From CAYVUM01 sp964619055 (GTDB lineage Bacteria > Pseudomonadota > Alphaproteobacteria > Rhodospirillales > Defluviicoccaceae): DNA of 50,364 nucleotides. The stretch spans positions 1 to 50,364 of the forward strand of contig CAZUDB010000021.1 of assembly GCA_964619055.1 (NCBI GenBank). The letters run 5' to 3'. The notes below the pieces were generated by a model, which was given only the letters and a program-made list of their open reading frames with translations, did no database searches and was not told the origin of the DNA. Each line of letters begins with the position of its first letter. The stretch's first letter is position 1. A program made the position numbers and the translations under genes. Positions 1 to 8,159 of the stretch are shown here, piece after piece.

Positions 1-49
1 CCCCGGTGTGACGCCCTTACTCTACCCACACGGGGGTACAAGCCGCCCG

Positions 50-64
50 CCCCCCCCCCCCCCC
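50..64. repeat. Homopolymeric run of 15 C
   Basis: An uninterrupted run of fifteen C residues lies about 95 bases before the comM start. Runs this long are rare even in GC-rich DNA. It could be a slippage-prone tract that changes promoter spacing, or a length error in the assembly. No function can be read from sequence alone. Confidence 0.8.
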
Positions 65-157
65 AGCCTGCCAGCCCAGCGCCATAGCGTTTGGCCGGGC
101 GTTGCTCCTTCGCTAAGGTCCCTTGAAGGATGTCACCAGGAGGGGGAACGTCAGGAC

Positions 158-1693
158 ATGGTCGCGCGTGTCGCCACGGTGGCCTTTCAGGGGATCGACG
201 TTCTGGATGTGGACGTGCAGGTCCAGATTTCCGGCGGCATGCCAAGTTTCGCCGTTGTCGGCCTGCCCGACAAGGCCGTAGCCGAGAGCCGTGAGCGGGT
301 TCGCGCGGCGCTTGCCGGGCTCGGCCTGTCGCTTCCGCCCAAGCGCATCACCGTCAACTTGGCCCCCGCCGACATCCAGAAGGAAGGCAGTCATTTCGAT
401 CTGCCTATCGCCATCGGCCTGTTGACGGCCATGGGTGTGGTCCCGGCGGACGAGGCCGATCGTTACCTGGCCCTGGGTGAGCTGGCGCTCGATGGTGCGC
501 TGACCGCCGTGGCCGGTGTTCTGCCGGCGGCGATCCATGCCAGCCGACGCGGTCTCGCGTTGGTCTGTCCCGAGGCCCAGGGTGGGGAGGCGGCCTGGGC
601 TGCCGGCGTCGATGTGCTAAGCCCCGGCTCGCTCCTCGCCTTAATCAATCACGTCAAGGGCCTGCAAGTGCTGCAGGCGCCGACCCCGAAGGTGGTGGAC
701 GCGAGCGCGGCCGCTCCTGATCTTGGCGACGTCAAGGGCCAGGAGACCGCCAAGCGCGCCCTGGAAATCGCGGCGGCCGGCAATCACAACCTTCTCATGG
801 TCGGCCCGCCCGGCTCCGGCAAGTCCATGCTCGCCGGTCGCTTGCCAAGTCTGTTGCCAGCGCTTGATCCGGCGGAGGCGCTGGAGGTCAGCATGATCCA
901 CAGCTTGGCCGGCACGCTTGCTGGCGGCGGGCTCATGCGCACTCGGCCCTACCGGGACCCGCATCACTCCGCCTCGACTCCTGCCTTGGTGGGTGGCGGC
1001 TTGCGAACCCGGCCGGGGGAGGTCTCGCTCGCCCACCTCGGCGTCCTGTTTTTGGATGAGTTGCCGGAGTTCAGCCGCGGCGCCTTGGAGGCGCTCCGCC
1101 AGCCGTTGGAGAGCGGCCGGGCCACCGTCGCTCGGGCCAATGGGCATGTCACTTATCCCGCCCGCTTTCAGCTCATCGCCGCCATGAACCCGTGCCGGTG
1201 CGGCTTTTTGGATGATGCGGAGCGCGCTTGTGGACGCGCGCCCCGCTGCGCGGTGGATTACCAAAGCCGCATCTCGGGTCCCCTGCTCGACCGGATCGAT
1301 TTGCATGTGGAGGTTCCCGCCGTGGCCGCGGCGGATTTGTCCTTGCCGCCGGCGACGGAGGGCAGCGCTGTGGTGGCGGCTCGGGTGGCGACGGCCAGGG
1401 CCTGCCAGCGTGATCGCTACGCACATGACGGGGCCGCCGACCGGCCGATCCGCACCAATGTGGAGGCCGAAGGCGCGCTTTTGGACAAGGTCGCCACGCC
1501 CGATGCGGCGGGCCAGCGACTGCTCACCGAAGCGGTCGATCGCCTGCGCCTAACCGCGCGGGGCTACCACCGGGTGTTGCGGGTTGCGCGCACGCTTGCG
1601 GACTTGGAGGGGGCGGGGCCGGTGCGCCGCGTCCACGTGGCCGAAGCGCTCAGTTATCGCCGCGTTCTGCCCGGCCGCTCGGCGGCGGCGTGA
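158..1693 (+). CDS. comM: YifB/ComM family Mg-chelatase-like AAA+ ATPase
   Basis: This 511-residue protein matches the ComM/YifB family in length and motifs. In naturally competent bacteria ComM is a hexameric helicase that helps integrate incoming single-stranded DNA by branch migration; in other bacteria its role is unclear. The N-terminal 190 residues form the ChlI-like domain. Walker A GPPGSGKS is at about residues 216-223, followed by the Walker B stretch LFLDELPEF and the Mg-chelatase-type segment AAMNPCRCG. The open frame extends upstream to position 8, but that extension is proline-rich and unlike the family. I chose the ATG at 158, which follows a strong AGGAGGGGG Shine-Dalgarno sequence and gives the expected start MVARVATVAFQG. 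It acts in the cytoplasm. A small gene follows 43 bases later, perhaps cotranscribed. Confidence 0.95.
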   Translation: MVARVATVAFQGIDVLDVDVQVQISGGMPSFAVVGLPDKAVAESRERVRAALAGLGLSLPPKRITVNLAPADIQKEGSHFDLPIAIGLLTAMGVVPADEADRYLALGELALDGALTAVAGVLPAAIHASRRGLALVCPEAQGGEAAWAAGVDVLSPGSLLALINHVKGLQVLQAPTPKVVDASAAAPDLGDVKGQETAKRALEIAAAGNHNLLMVGPPGSGKSMLAGRLPSLLPALDPAEALEVSMIHSLAGTLAGGGLMRTRPYRDPHHSASTPALVGGGLRTRPGEVSLAHLGVLFLDELPEFSRGALEALRQPLESGRATVARANGHVTYPARFQLIAAMNPCRCGFLDDAERACGRAPRCAVDYQSRISGPLLDRIDLHVEVPAVAAADLSLPPATEGSAVVAARVATARACQRDRYAHDGAADRPIRTNVEAEGALLDKVATPDAAGQRLLTEAVDRLRLTARGYHRVLRVARTLADLEGAGPVRRVHVAEALSYRRVLPGRSAAA

Positions 1694-1735
1694 CTGGAGG
1701 GCGAGCGGTGTGGAGGCAAAGAAGGGAGGCAAGAT

Positions 1736-2002
1736 ATGACCTTGATCGCATTTCCCAGCCCGACGCTCACCGAAGCCGACGAGGCGTCCATCGTGGAGTG
1801 GGCTTTGGCCGGTGGCCATTATCTGTGCCGACGGGAGACGACCGAGGACGGCCTGCCGATGCTCGCCCTTCTGAATCGTCAAAATCAGCTGCGTGGGCGG
1901 GTCACCAAACGCCATGGCGTTTACGCGATCCAGGACGCTCGCGGCAAAGTCGTCGTCGAGAGCCGCCACCTCCGCGACATCTTGCCAGTCCTGGCGAAGT
2001 AG
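1736..2002 (+). CDS. Small hypothetical protein, 88 aa
   Basis: I do not recognise this family with certainty. The protein is 88 residues, soluble, without a signal peptide or membrane segment. A good Shine-Dalgarno sequence (GGGAGG, 6 bases before the ATG) and codon use like its neighbours support translation. Its C-terminal half (HGVYAIQDARGKVVVESRHL) reads like a short beta-rich domain. It lies 43 bases after comM on the same strand and may share its transcript. A 262-base AT-rich spacer follows. No function is proposed. Confidence 0.75.
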   Translation: MTLIAFPSPTLTEADEASIVEWALAGGHYLCRRETTEDGLPMLALLNRQNQLRGRVTKRHGVYAIQDARGKVVVESRHLRDILPVLAK

Positions 2003-2264
2003 CGGTCTGGTGACGTCCGTTCACGCGATTTCGCTCAATGGTTACAAGAAAAAGCAATCTTTTGGAAACCAAGCGCTAGAAAAATTCGAACTCAAAAAAA
2101 CGATAAGGCTCAACCAAACATCAGCATATATTTTCGACCGCCATGTGGATGCATAAAACGAAGATGCGGCTTATGGGCGGCCTTCTTCCTTTCGGATAGG
2201 CTTAATCTATCAAAATTTTATCTCTTAAGCGTCGTTGCAAAGAAATTTTTCAAATAAAGGCTTC
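2003..2264. other. AT-rich spacer between convergent small genes
   Basis: This stretch is markedly more AT-rich than the flanking coding DNA, with several A runs around 2040-2100. It separates a plus-strand and a minus-strand gene, so it should hold transcription ends for both. I see no convincing GC hairpin followed by a T tract and no credible reading frame. The base composition fits recently acquired or relaxed DNA. Confidence 0.5.
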
Positions 2265-2447
2265 CTATTTTTTCAATTCATTAAGACGCTCTCGCAGTTC
2301 ATTTTTCTTGACTCTGAGTTCTTCGATTTTTTCAAGGTTGTGCATTCGATCGTGCCCCTCGTCGATCCTTGAATGCCGACGGTCGATTTCGTCCTGAACG
2401 TACGTCAGTTCAGCTTCGAGGCTGTTGATTTCGTCCTGGGTGCCCAT
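2265..2447 (-). CDS. Coiled-coil microprotein, 60 aa
   Basis: This 60-residue protein is almost entirely a predicted coiled coil, dominated by Glu, Leu, Lys, Arg and Asp with a heptad pattern, for example EELRVKKNELRERLNELKK at the C-terminus. It has no signal peptide, Cys or membrane segment. A GGAG element sits about 8 bases before the ATG. Such short charged coiled coils often dimerise and act as adaptors, but none is named here. It is transcribed away from the kinase-like gene at 2888, with which it could share a divergent regulatory region. Function unknown. Confidence 0.6.
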   Translation of the reverse strand: MGTQDEINSLEAELTYVQDEIDRRHSRIDEGHDRMHNLEKIEELRVKKNELRERLNELKK

Positions 2448-2474
2448 GGCCCTATCTCCAGTCGCTTGATGCTC

Positions 2475-2618
2475 TTAGGAATTACGAAGTCGAACTTCTA
2501 GCCCGAGTCTGACCATGCCCTCTCTTAGTCGGTCATTGGTGGCGATCAGAAACGCGCGGATGATACGGATGATTGAATCGATGGCAACCTCCAAATCTTG
2601 TGTCAACGAGACATGCAC
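2475..2618 (-). CDS. Possible microprotein, 47 aa (weak)
   Basis: This is a short minus-strand frame 27 bases upstream of the coiled-coil gene. From the GTG at 2618 it would encode a 47-residue, largely amphipathic helical peptide (for example SIIRIIRAFLIATNDRLREG). The frame can be extended to a TTG at 2693, but the extra N-terminus is Cys/Arg-rich and overlaps a palindrome. No strong Shine-Dalgarno sequence is visible. It could be a real partner of the downstream gene or a chance frame. Confidence 0.25.
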   Translation of the reverse strand: MHVSLTQDLEVAIDSIIRIIRAFLIATNDRLREGMVRLGLEVRLRNS

Positions 2619-2644
2619 TCCGGTCCGTCGTCGATCCCCACAAC

Positions 2645-2663
2645 GCGTGCCGCAGCGGCACGC
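2645..2663. repeat. 19-base near-perfect palindrome
   Basis: GCGTGCCGCAGCGGCACGC has two 9-base arms around one central base. It lies in the divergent region between the coiled-coil gene and the kinase/TolB/TPR gene. No T tract follows on either strand, so it is more like an operator for a dimeric regulator than a terminator. No adjacent regulator gene is visible. Confidence 0.45.
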
Positions 2664-2887
2664 TGCCTTGAAGCCCATCCCCGTTCTCGTCAATGATTAG
2701 GACGACCTAAACGAAGATCATACAAGGCGAAAGATCGTAGGCACGCCTTATTCACAGATGCTAGATCAAGGGCTCGCGACCGTCTGACCGTGGTCTGAGG
2801 ATCGGACCCATGGACGGGGGGGCGTGTGTTGGGCCATCTCGTGGCGTGCTGTGGGCATGTCAGCGTAGGAGCCTTCGAGGTGCGTGA

Positions 2888-5356
2888 ATGAGTGAACGGC
2901 AAGGCGCCGCTCATGCCGGGCTGCCGTGGCCGGAGAGCTATGAGGAGCTTCGGCCGCTCCTGCGGGAGCGGTGGGGCATTAGCGACGAAATCTATCTGAA
3001 CAGCCAGCTGAGCGGCAGGTCCGGGGCCCTCGTTTATGCCGTCGATGTCACCAGCCCCGACTACACCGGCCAGGCAATACTCAAGCTCGATCAAGCTTCC
3101 GATCCGGAAGGCCGCACGAAATCCGAGGAGCAGCGGCACCAGGAGGCGTGCCAGCGTGCGCCGACGTATGCGGCCGCGCACATACCGAGGCTTCTGCATA
3201 CCCTGCACCAGGGCGACAGCGTCGCAATGCTGTATTCGATCGCCGGCCACGGGTTGGAGTACGTGATTCCGTGGGCGGAATGTGCGTATCATCGTCAGTT
3301 GACCGTGGTGCGCCTGACGTCGCGCGAACTCCTTGAGGATTGGAACCGCGATTACACCGTTGCCCCGGGCCTGCATCTGCCGCAGGACCTTCTGTACGGC
3401 TGGCTCGGCGATCGGCTCGATCCGGCCAAGAACCGCCTTCACCACTTCCTCGCTGAGCGGAGCGGCCTTACGGCGGATGCGCCCAGTTTCACCATTGCCG
3501 GGCGTTGGTATCCGAATCCGCTCGCCTTCGCCGCCAATGCGGCGACACTGCCCGATCGACTCCTGCTTCGAGCCATTATCGGCAACGTTCACGGCGACCT
3601 GCATGGCTTCAATCTTCTGGTCGGCGGATCGGACCGGACACGGGATGGCTATTACCTGATTGATTTCGCTCGTTTCCAGGACAGGCAGTTTCTCTTCTAC
3701 GACCATGCCTATTTGACGTTGAGCCATCTGTTGGCCGAACGGCAGCACGCGAGTCCTGCGAACTGGCTATCGATCCTCGATCACCTGAGCCCTTTGCGTC
3801 TTGCGAGCGAACCGGACGAGCTTCGGGGCGACGATGTGGGCTTGGTTGACTTGATTGCGGCCCTGCAGCAGGCACTGACGGATTGGGTCGACGACCACGA
3901 AAGCAACCGGCTGTCCTATATGCAGGCTCAATCGCTGCTCGCTGGTGTCGCTGTGGGCTTGAAACTCGCGAACGCCCCCCTTGCCGATAAGCTCCGCTGC
4001 ATGGCGTTCGTTTATGCCGCAGCCAACCTGCGGGACTATCTGAGACTTTACGAGCTGGACTGGTCGGCCTCGGGACCGTCGCTCGACATCGAGCGTGACA
4101 TTCCGCCGCCGGGAGGGAGTGTTCCGGTCGCACATTACGACACGGACGTGAGGGAACCCTCGCTGCCGGAGAAGCCCACTGTGGTGGTTCTCGCCTTTGA
4201 CAACCTGACCGGTGATCCGAAGCAGGAGCTGTTCAGTGACGGCGTTGCCGAAGAGATCATCACCGTGCTCTCGCGAACCGACTGGCTTAACGCCGTCTCC
4301 CGAGCCTCGTCCTTCGCCTATAAGGGCCAGGCCATTGATGCCAAGCGGATCGGCCGCGAACTGGGGGCTCACTACATCGTCGAAGGGAGCGTTCGCAAGG
4401 CGGGCAGCAGAGTGCGCATTGCCGCCCAACTGACTGATGCTGAAAGCGGCCACAGCCTCTGGGCCGAGCGCTTTGACCGCCATTTGGATGATGTCCTCAC
4501 TCTTCAGGACGACATCGCCGAGGCGATCGTCGGCCACATCGATTGGGAGTTAAAGGTTGCCGAGCAGACCCGCGCCCACCTCATGCCCGTACGGGTGAGC
4601 GGCTATGACACCTTTGAAAACGGGATGTGGCATTTCTATCGATATACGGAGGAAGACTCCAACATTGCTAAAGAGGAACTACACACGACGATTGCGAAGT
4701 TGCCGGACTATGCCGTTGCCTACGCAGCACTGACCCTCTTGGAGACGCGATCCATTACCTTCGGCACAACGTGCTCGCCCGAAGAGGCTCTGCAACGGGC
4801 CCACGGACTTGCCGTCAAAGCGGTGGAGCTCGATGAGCACCGCAGCATGGCCCGCACGGCCCTCGCCCGCGTTTTGACCCTTCAGGGTGACCACGACCGG
4901 GCGATCGAAGAAGCCGAGGTCGCCATCGATTTGAATTCGAGCTTTTGGTATGCGCATTTCGCGTTGGCGAAGGCACACCTTGCGGCGGGACGCCCCGTCG
5001 ATGCCCTGCCGGCCTTCGAGCGGTGCGTCCGGCTTGGGCCGCCGGGCCACTTCCTCAAAGCGAGACAGGTCGGCCTGGCCTTCTGCCACTATCTCGCCGG
5101 GAATCCGGCCGAGGCGGAGCGGTTTGCCCGCCCAACCGTGTATGGGAGTCTGACGGGGTTCGCTGGTCGGCTGGTTCTTGCCGCCGCCCTGGTCCAACAG
5201 GACCAGCGTGATGAGGCCCGAGCGACCGTCTCGGACGCGCTGCGGATTAGACCCGATCTGACGTTGGCCGTAGCCGGAACATTGTGGCTCGGCCTTATCC
5301 GCTGCGAACTTGACAAGGTCCTGGGCGACCTGAAAACGGCCGGGGTCCCGGCGTAG
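2888..5356 (+). CDS. Kinase-like / TolB-like / TPR multidomain protein
   Basis: This 822-residue protein joins three modules. Residues 1 to about 390 resemble the aminoglycoside-phosphotransferase/protein-kinase fold: a candidate ATP-binding Lys66 (AILKLD), the catalytic-loop signature HGDLHGFN at 235-242, and a metal-binding Asp259 in YLIDFARF. Residues 430 to about 555 match the TolB-like domain found in many cyclase-associated TPR proteins (VVLAFDNLTGDP, then VEGSVRKAG and LWAERFDR). From about 570 to the end are TPR-like helical repeats. No signal peptide or membrane segment is visible. The start follows GAGGTG by five bases. The N-terminal module may correspond to the ternary-complex-associated domain TCAD9 described in predicted conflict systems; that link is from memory. 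Substrate unknown. The motifs look intact, so a phosphotransferase activity is plausible. Confidence 0.8.
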   Translation: MSERQGAAHAGLPWPESYEELRPLLRERWGISDEIYLNSQLSGRSGALVYAVDVTSPDYTGQAILKLDQASDPEGRTKSEEQRHQEACQRAPTYAAAHIPRLLHTLHQGDSVAMLYSIAGHGLEYVIPWAECAYHRQLTVVRLTSRELLEDWNRDYTVAPGLHLPQDLLYGWLGDRLDPAKNRLHHFLAERSGLTADAPSFTIAGRWYPNPLAFAANAATLPDRLLLRAIIGNVHGDLHGFNLLVGGSDRTRDGYYLIDFARFQDRQFLFYDHAYLTLSHLLAERQHASPANWLSILDHLSPLRLASEPDELRGDDVGLVDLIAALQQALTDWVDDHESNRLSYMQAQSLLAGVAVGLKLANAPLADKLRCMAFVYAAANLRDYLRLYELDWSASGPSLDIERDIPPPGGSVPVAHYDTDVREPSLPEKPTVVVLAFDNLTGDPKQELFSDGVAEEIITVLSRTDWLNAVSRASSFAYKGQAIDAKRIGRELGAHYIVEGSVRKAGSRVRIAAQLTDAESGHSLWAERFDRHLDDVLTLQDDIAEAIVGHIDWELKVAEQTRAHLMPVRVSGYDTFENGMWHFYRYTEEDSNIAKEELHTTIAKLPDYAVAYAALTLLETRSITFGTTCSPEEALQRAHGLAVKAVELDEHRSMARTALARVLTLQGDHDRAIEEAEVAIDLNSSFWYAHFALAKAHLAAGRPVDALPAFERCVRLGPPGHFLKARQVGLAFCHYLAGNPAEAERFARPTVYGSLTGFAGRLVLAAALVQQDQRDEARATVSDALRIRPDLTLAVAGTLWLGLIRCELDKVLGDLKTAGVPA

Positions 5357-5392
5357 AGCGGGGGCCCGCAAGCGGCGCCGAACGCCGCTCTA
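5354..5392 (+). terminator. Hairpin at the end of the kinase/TolB/TPR gene
   Basis: The arms TAGAGCGG (5354-5361) and CCGCTCTA (5385-5392) are complementary. An inner alternative stem AGCGGCG/CGCCGCT lies at 5371-5389. The outer arm includes the stop codon. There is no T tract after it, so a factor-independent terminator is only tentative. Confidence 0.35.
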
Positions 5393-5718
5393 GGATGGCC
5401 CGGCGAAACATCGCCGCGGCGTCCCAATGCTAAGGTCCAGGTCTACGGTCCGGACCCGACCCTACGGTCGAACGCCCTCTAAAGATGCGGTAAAATAAAA
5501 AATATATGACCTTGTCTTATTCGAGACTGGCTTCCATTCAATTGGATACCGGCAACGATGATGCTTGGTGGCGTTCTATCGAAGGATGCTTTGTAAAGAA
5601 GCATGGAGATATTTGATATAGATATAGATTAGAAATTAGAGCCTAGTAGTTGGTGCTCGGTGAACATCACTTTCAGAAACAAATATAAGAATAACAATAA
5701 AAGTAGGAGACAGCAACT
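5393..5718. other. AT-rich leader upstream of the aerolysin-like gene
   Basis: The 230 bases before the aerolysin-like gene are strongly AT-rich, with many TATA- and GATA-like words (5620-5640). A small hairpin ATGCTT/AAGCAT lies near 5586-5604. The composition contrasts with the coding DNA on both sides and suggests transferred DNA or a regulated promoter. I see no reading frame and cannot single out one promoter. Confidence 0.4.
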
Positions 5719-6825
5719 ATGATGAAGGTAACTACCAAGCTGGATGTCGAGCCGATTATTGAACCCGGGTCATCAGCGGCCGATGCTATCGGCCAAGCCC
5801 TTGATCGCGCGCAAACACAACGCGAGATCGACGCAATCCTGATACGGGAAATCCCGTACACGACCACAATCACGGACTTTGATCGGTTGGGCCGGATCAA
5901 GAGCCGTAATGGCGGCGTAAACGATCGTTTCGATCAAAAGCCCGTGGAAGTCACAATCACGGATAGCATCGTGCGTGGAATCACCAACACGGTGTCGACA
6001 AGTATTGGCGGGTCGTTGAGCGCCACCGTCCAGTCGGGGATCAAGGCGGGCATTCCCGGCGGTGGCGAGGCCAGCGTGTCAACGAGCGTTACGGGAACCG
6101 TAGAGGCCTCGAAAACCGTGACCACGGCCGTCCAAACGCAGCTCAGCCGAAGTGTGGGCATCAAGGAAACCCTGGATGTTACGTTCCGCGCCGAACCGTG
6201 TTTCGAGCGCAACAACCCCTATGGTCTGTGCCTCGAGATCACCGTCACCGGCATGATCCAGTTCAAGCAAGACGCAAGCCTGGTGCGCGGCAGTGACGGC
6301 ACGGCGCGCTTCCGGCTTCAGAACTCGGGAACGATCATTGGCCTGTCCGTTGACGACGTGGACGTGAGCCTTGATCCGTGCGTGATGCCGGACCCGTCCC
6401 CGAAGCCGATTCCAGGGTGCAAGCAGTCCGAGCGGGTCGCATTCCGCCTGCCCCTCGACAAGATCGACGGGATCGGCGACACGCTGGCCGGCAAGCTTCG
6501 CGACGACGGCATCTTCACGATCGATGACTTGGCCACCATTGATGTGGGACGCACCGTGGACGGCATTCCGCGCACGACGCTGCTCGCCTTGCGCGCCAAG
6601 GCGCAGATGGTGGCGGCCACGGGGGCAAGCGTGCGAATGCTTGGGCCGGTCGCCGATCGAACGGTAGCGGATATCCTGAACGCGCCACCGGAGATTCTGA
6701 CGGCTGCCATCGGTGACGATGTATCCACGGACATGCTGAACGACGCCCGGGATCAATTGTCGACGCTCCTGGTGACGATGGACTCGGCCGCCGTCAGGGA
6801 CATGCCGCTCACCGCGTTTCTCTGA
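5719..6825 (+). CDS. Putative aerolysin-like pore-forming protein with C-terminal HhH region
   Basis: This 368-residue protein has no signal peptide. Residues about 75-150 carry the Ser/Thr/Val-alternating pattern of aerolysin/ETX-MTX2-type pore formers, including a central GIKAGIPGGGEASVSTSV segment that resembles the amphipathic insertion hairpin and its glycine/proline turn. A beta-rich region with Cys161 and Cys171 follows. Residues about 245-300 read as a helix-hairpin-helix (KIDGIGDTLAGKLRDDGI), and 308-350 as a second, weaker one. In this family a beta-barrel assembles on a target membrane; the HhH part usually binds DNA or other macromolecules. The pairing is unusual. A GGAG Shine-Dalgarno sequence precedes tandem ATGs at 5719 and 5722. 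It follows the kinase/TolB/TPR gene on the same strand after an AT-rich gap. The toxin-like assignment is inferred from pattern. Confidence 0.6.
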   Translation: MMKVTTKLDVEPIIEPGSSAADAIGQALDRAQTQREIDAILIREIPYTTTITDFDRLGRIKSRNGGVNDRFDQKPVEVTITDSIVRGITNTVSTSIGGSLSATVQSGIKAGIPGGGEASVSTSVTGTVEASKTVTTAVQTQLSRSVGIKETLDVTFRAEPCFERNNPYGLCLEITVTGMIQFKQDASLVRGSDGTARFRLQNSGTIIGLSVDDVDVSLDPCVMPDPSPKPIPGCKQSERVAFRLPLDKIDGIGDTLAGKLRDDGIFTIDDLATIDVGRTVDGIPRTTLLALRAKAQMVAATGASVRMLGPVADRTVADILNAPPEILTAAIGDDVSTDMLNDARDQLSTLLVTMDSAAVRDMPLTAFL

Positions 6826-6984
6826 CGATCAGGGGCTAAGCGCCGGAGTCGCCATCCGTCTTACGTCCGTTCGCCCGGTGGCCGTGCGACCGCACGACGT
6901 CAAACGTTCGCAGCGGTGCGGTTTTCGCCGCCACCGCTGCGTACGCCCGAAACAGGTGGAGAGCCCCGGTCACGGGGTCATTGA

Positions 6985-7644
6985 TCAGCGCTCCGCGCGC
7001 GCCGGCTGCGTTGCCCAGGCGAGGGCGTGCTCTAGCCGGTCGTTGCCCCAGAACAGCTCATCCCCGACGATAAAGGTGGGTGCGCCGAAGATGCCGCGCG
7101 CGGCGGCCTCTTCCGTGTTGGTGCGCAAGCCCTGCCTCCAGGATGGTGCTTGGGCCGCCTGCAGGATCGCCGGGCCGTCCTGGTCGAGCGCCGCCAGGAT
7201 CTCGGAAAGGGTCTCGGCCTGGGAGATGTCCCGATCTTCGGCGAAGTTGGCCGTGTACACCGTTCGGATGAACGCCGTGGCCCAGGGGCGCTCTTCGGCC
7301 AGGGCCATGATCGCGATCCGCGATGCCCGCACCCCGTTCTGCGGAAAGATCGAGGGGCGCCGCAATGGCGCTTTCAGGTCAGCACAGATCCGCTCCAAGT
7401 CCCGCCACATATAGCGTCCTTTGACCGGATAGATGTTGAACGGCGAGTCGCCCCAGCCTTGGGCCTTGAAGATCGGCCCAAGCAGGAACGGTCGCCAGAG
7501 GACCGGCACCCCGGCCGCCCGGGCCGTGTCCTCGATCCGCCACACCGTGGGGTAGCTGTAGGTGCTGGCGAACTCGAACCAGAACTCAAGGGCCGGAGCG
7601 GACGCGACAGGCTCCTCCAGTGCTGTCGGCTGATCTGACGTCAT
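6985..7644 (-). CDS. 2-hydroxychromene-2-carboxylate isomerase family protein (DsbA fold)
   Basis: This 219-residue protein belongs to the thioredoxin-fold DsbA/HCCA-isomerase family. HCCA isomerases use glutathione to convert 2-hydroxychromene-2-carboxylate in naphthalene breakdown, but most chromosomal homologues have unknown substrates. The N-terminal strand-turn FWFEFASTYSYP holds the Ser that replaces the DsbA Cys, and the cis-Pro loop GIFGAPTFIVGDELFWGNDRL near residues 188-208 is typical of the family. There is no export signal, so it should be cytoplasmic. A GGAGG sits 8-12 bases before the ATG. It converges on the aerolysin-like gene and has no catabolic neighbours, which argues for a general glutathione-dependent role. 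Confidence 0.88.
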   Translation of the reverse strand: MTSDQPTALEEPVASAPALEFWFEFASTYSYPTVWRIEDTARAAGVPVLWRPFLLGPIFKAQGWGDSPFNIYPVKGRYMWRDLERICADLKAPLRRPSIFPQNGVRASRIAIMALAEERPWATAFIRTVYTANFAEDRDISQAETLSEILAALDQDGPAILQAAQAPSWRQGLRTNTEEAAARGIFGAPTFIVGDELFWGNDRLEHALAWATQPARAER

Positions 7645-7887
7645 CGGTTGGTCCTCCCGCCGGTCCTAACGTCCCATCCGTTTAACCGATTTGGGCGGGC
7701 TTGGGGGCTTTCCAACTCACCCAGCGCGTGAAAGCAGGACAAAAGTCTTCCATGGCCGATCGGGGCAGCGTCGAGCGCAATCTAAATCGATCCTGCGCAC
7801 AGCCAAAACACGTATTGACCCTCTACAGTGAAAGGATCAATAAAGCAAAAAATCTGTTTGGAAAAAATAAAAAGAACCTTATTTTGA

Positions 7888-8076
7888 CTCTTCAAGTCTT
7901 ACGTTGACTGCAGCAGCGATGCAATCTTCGTACAAAAAAACTTGGAGAAACCCGTATCGATCGCCGCACAGATTCTTACAACAAGTCCAAGTAATGTAAT
8001 CCCGGTGCCGCTTTCTCTTTTCCTTCTGGCAGGAGGACTTGTGGCTGTCGGGTTGGTACGTCGCCCGAAACGCTAA
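7888..8076 (+). pseudogene. Remnant ending in a VPLPA/PEP-CTERM-like sorting tail
   Basis: An open frame runs from just after the stop codon at 7885 to the TAA at 8074 but has no ATG. Its end has the three-part layout of the VPLPA/PEP-CTERM sorting signal: a short motif (IPVPLS), a hydrophobic helix of about 16 residues (FLLAGGLVAVGLV) and a basic end (RRPKR). In intact proteins this tail directs processing by an exosortase-type enzyme. The 35 codons before it look unstructured and no signal peptide is linked to it, so I read this as the 3' end of a decayed surface-protein gene. A TTG at 7942 could give a 44-residue peptide instead. Confidence 0.5.
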
Positions 8077-8159
8077 CTTCGCCCAAGTCGCACAGTAAAC
8101 CGGTGGCGGCGGAAAATTTGTATCGGGTTTTCAGTGCACTATCGAAAATCCTAGAGGGG

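Noticed and set aside
8..157. N-terminal extension of ComM from the first ATG
   Set aside because: The added residues are proline-rich and span the C run; the ATG at 158 has a strong ribosome site and the family's usual start.
7701..7907. 68-codon plus-strand frame upstream of the sorting-tail remnant
   Set aside because: It lacks a Shine-Dalgarno sequence, is Lys/Asn-rich without structure and is not in frame with the tail.
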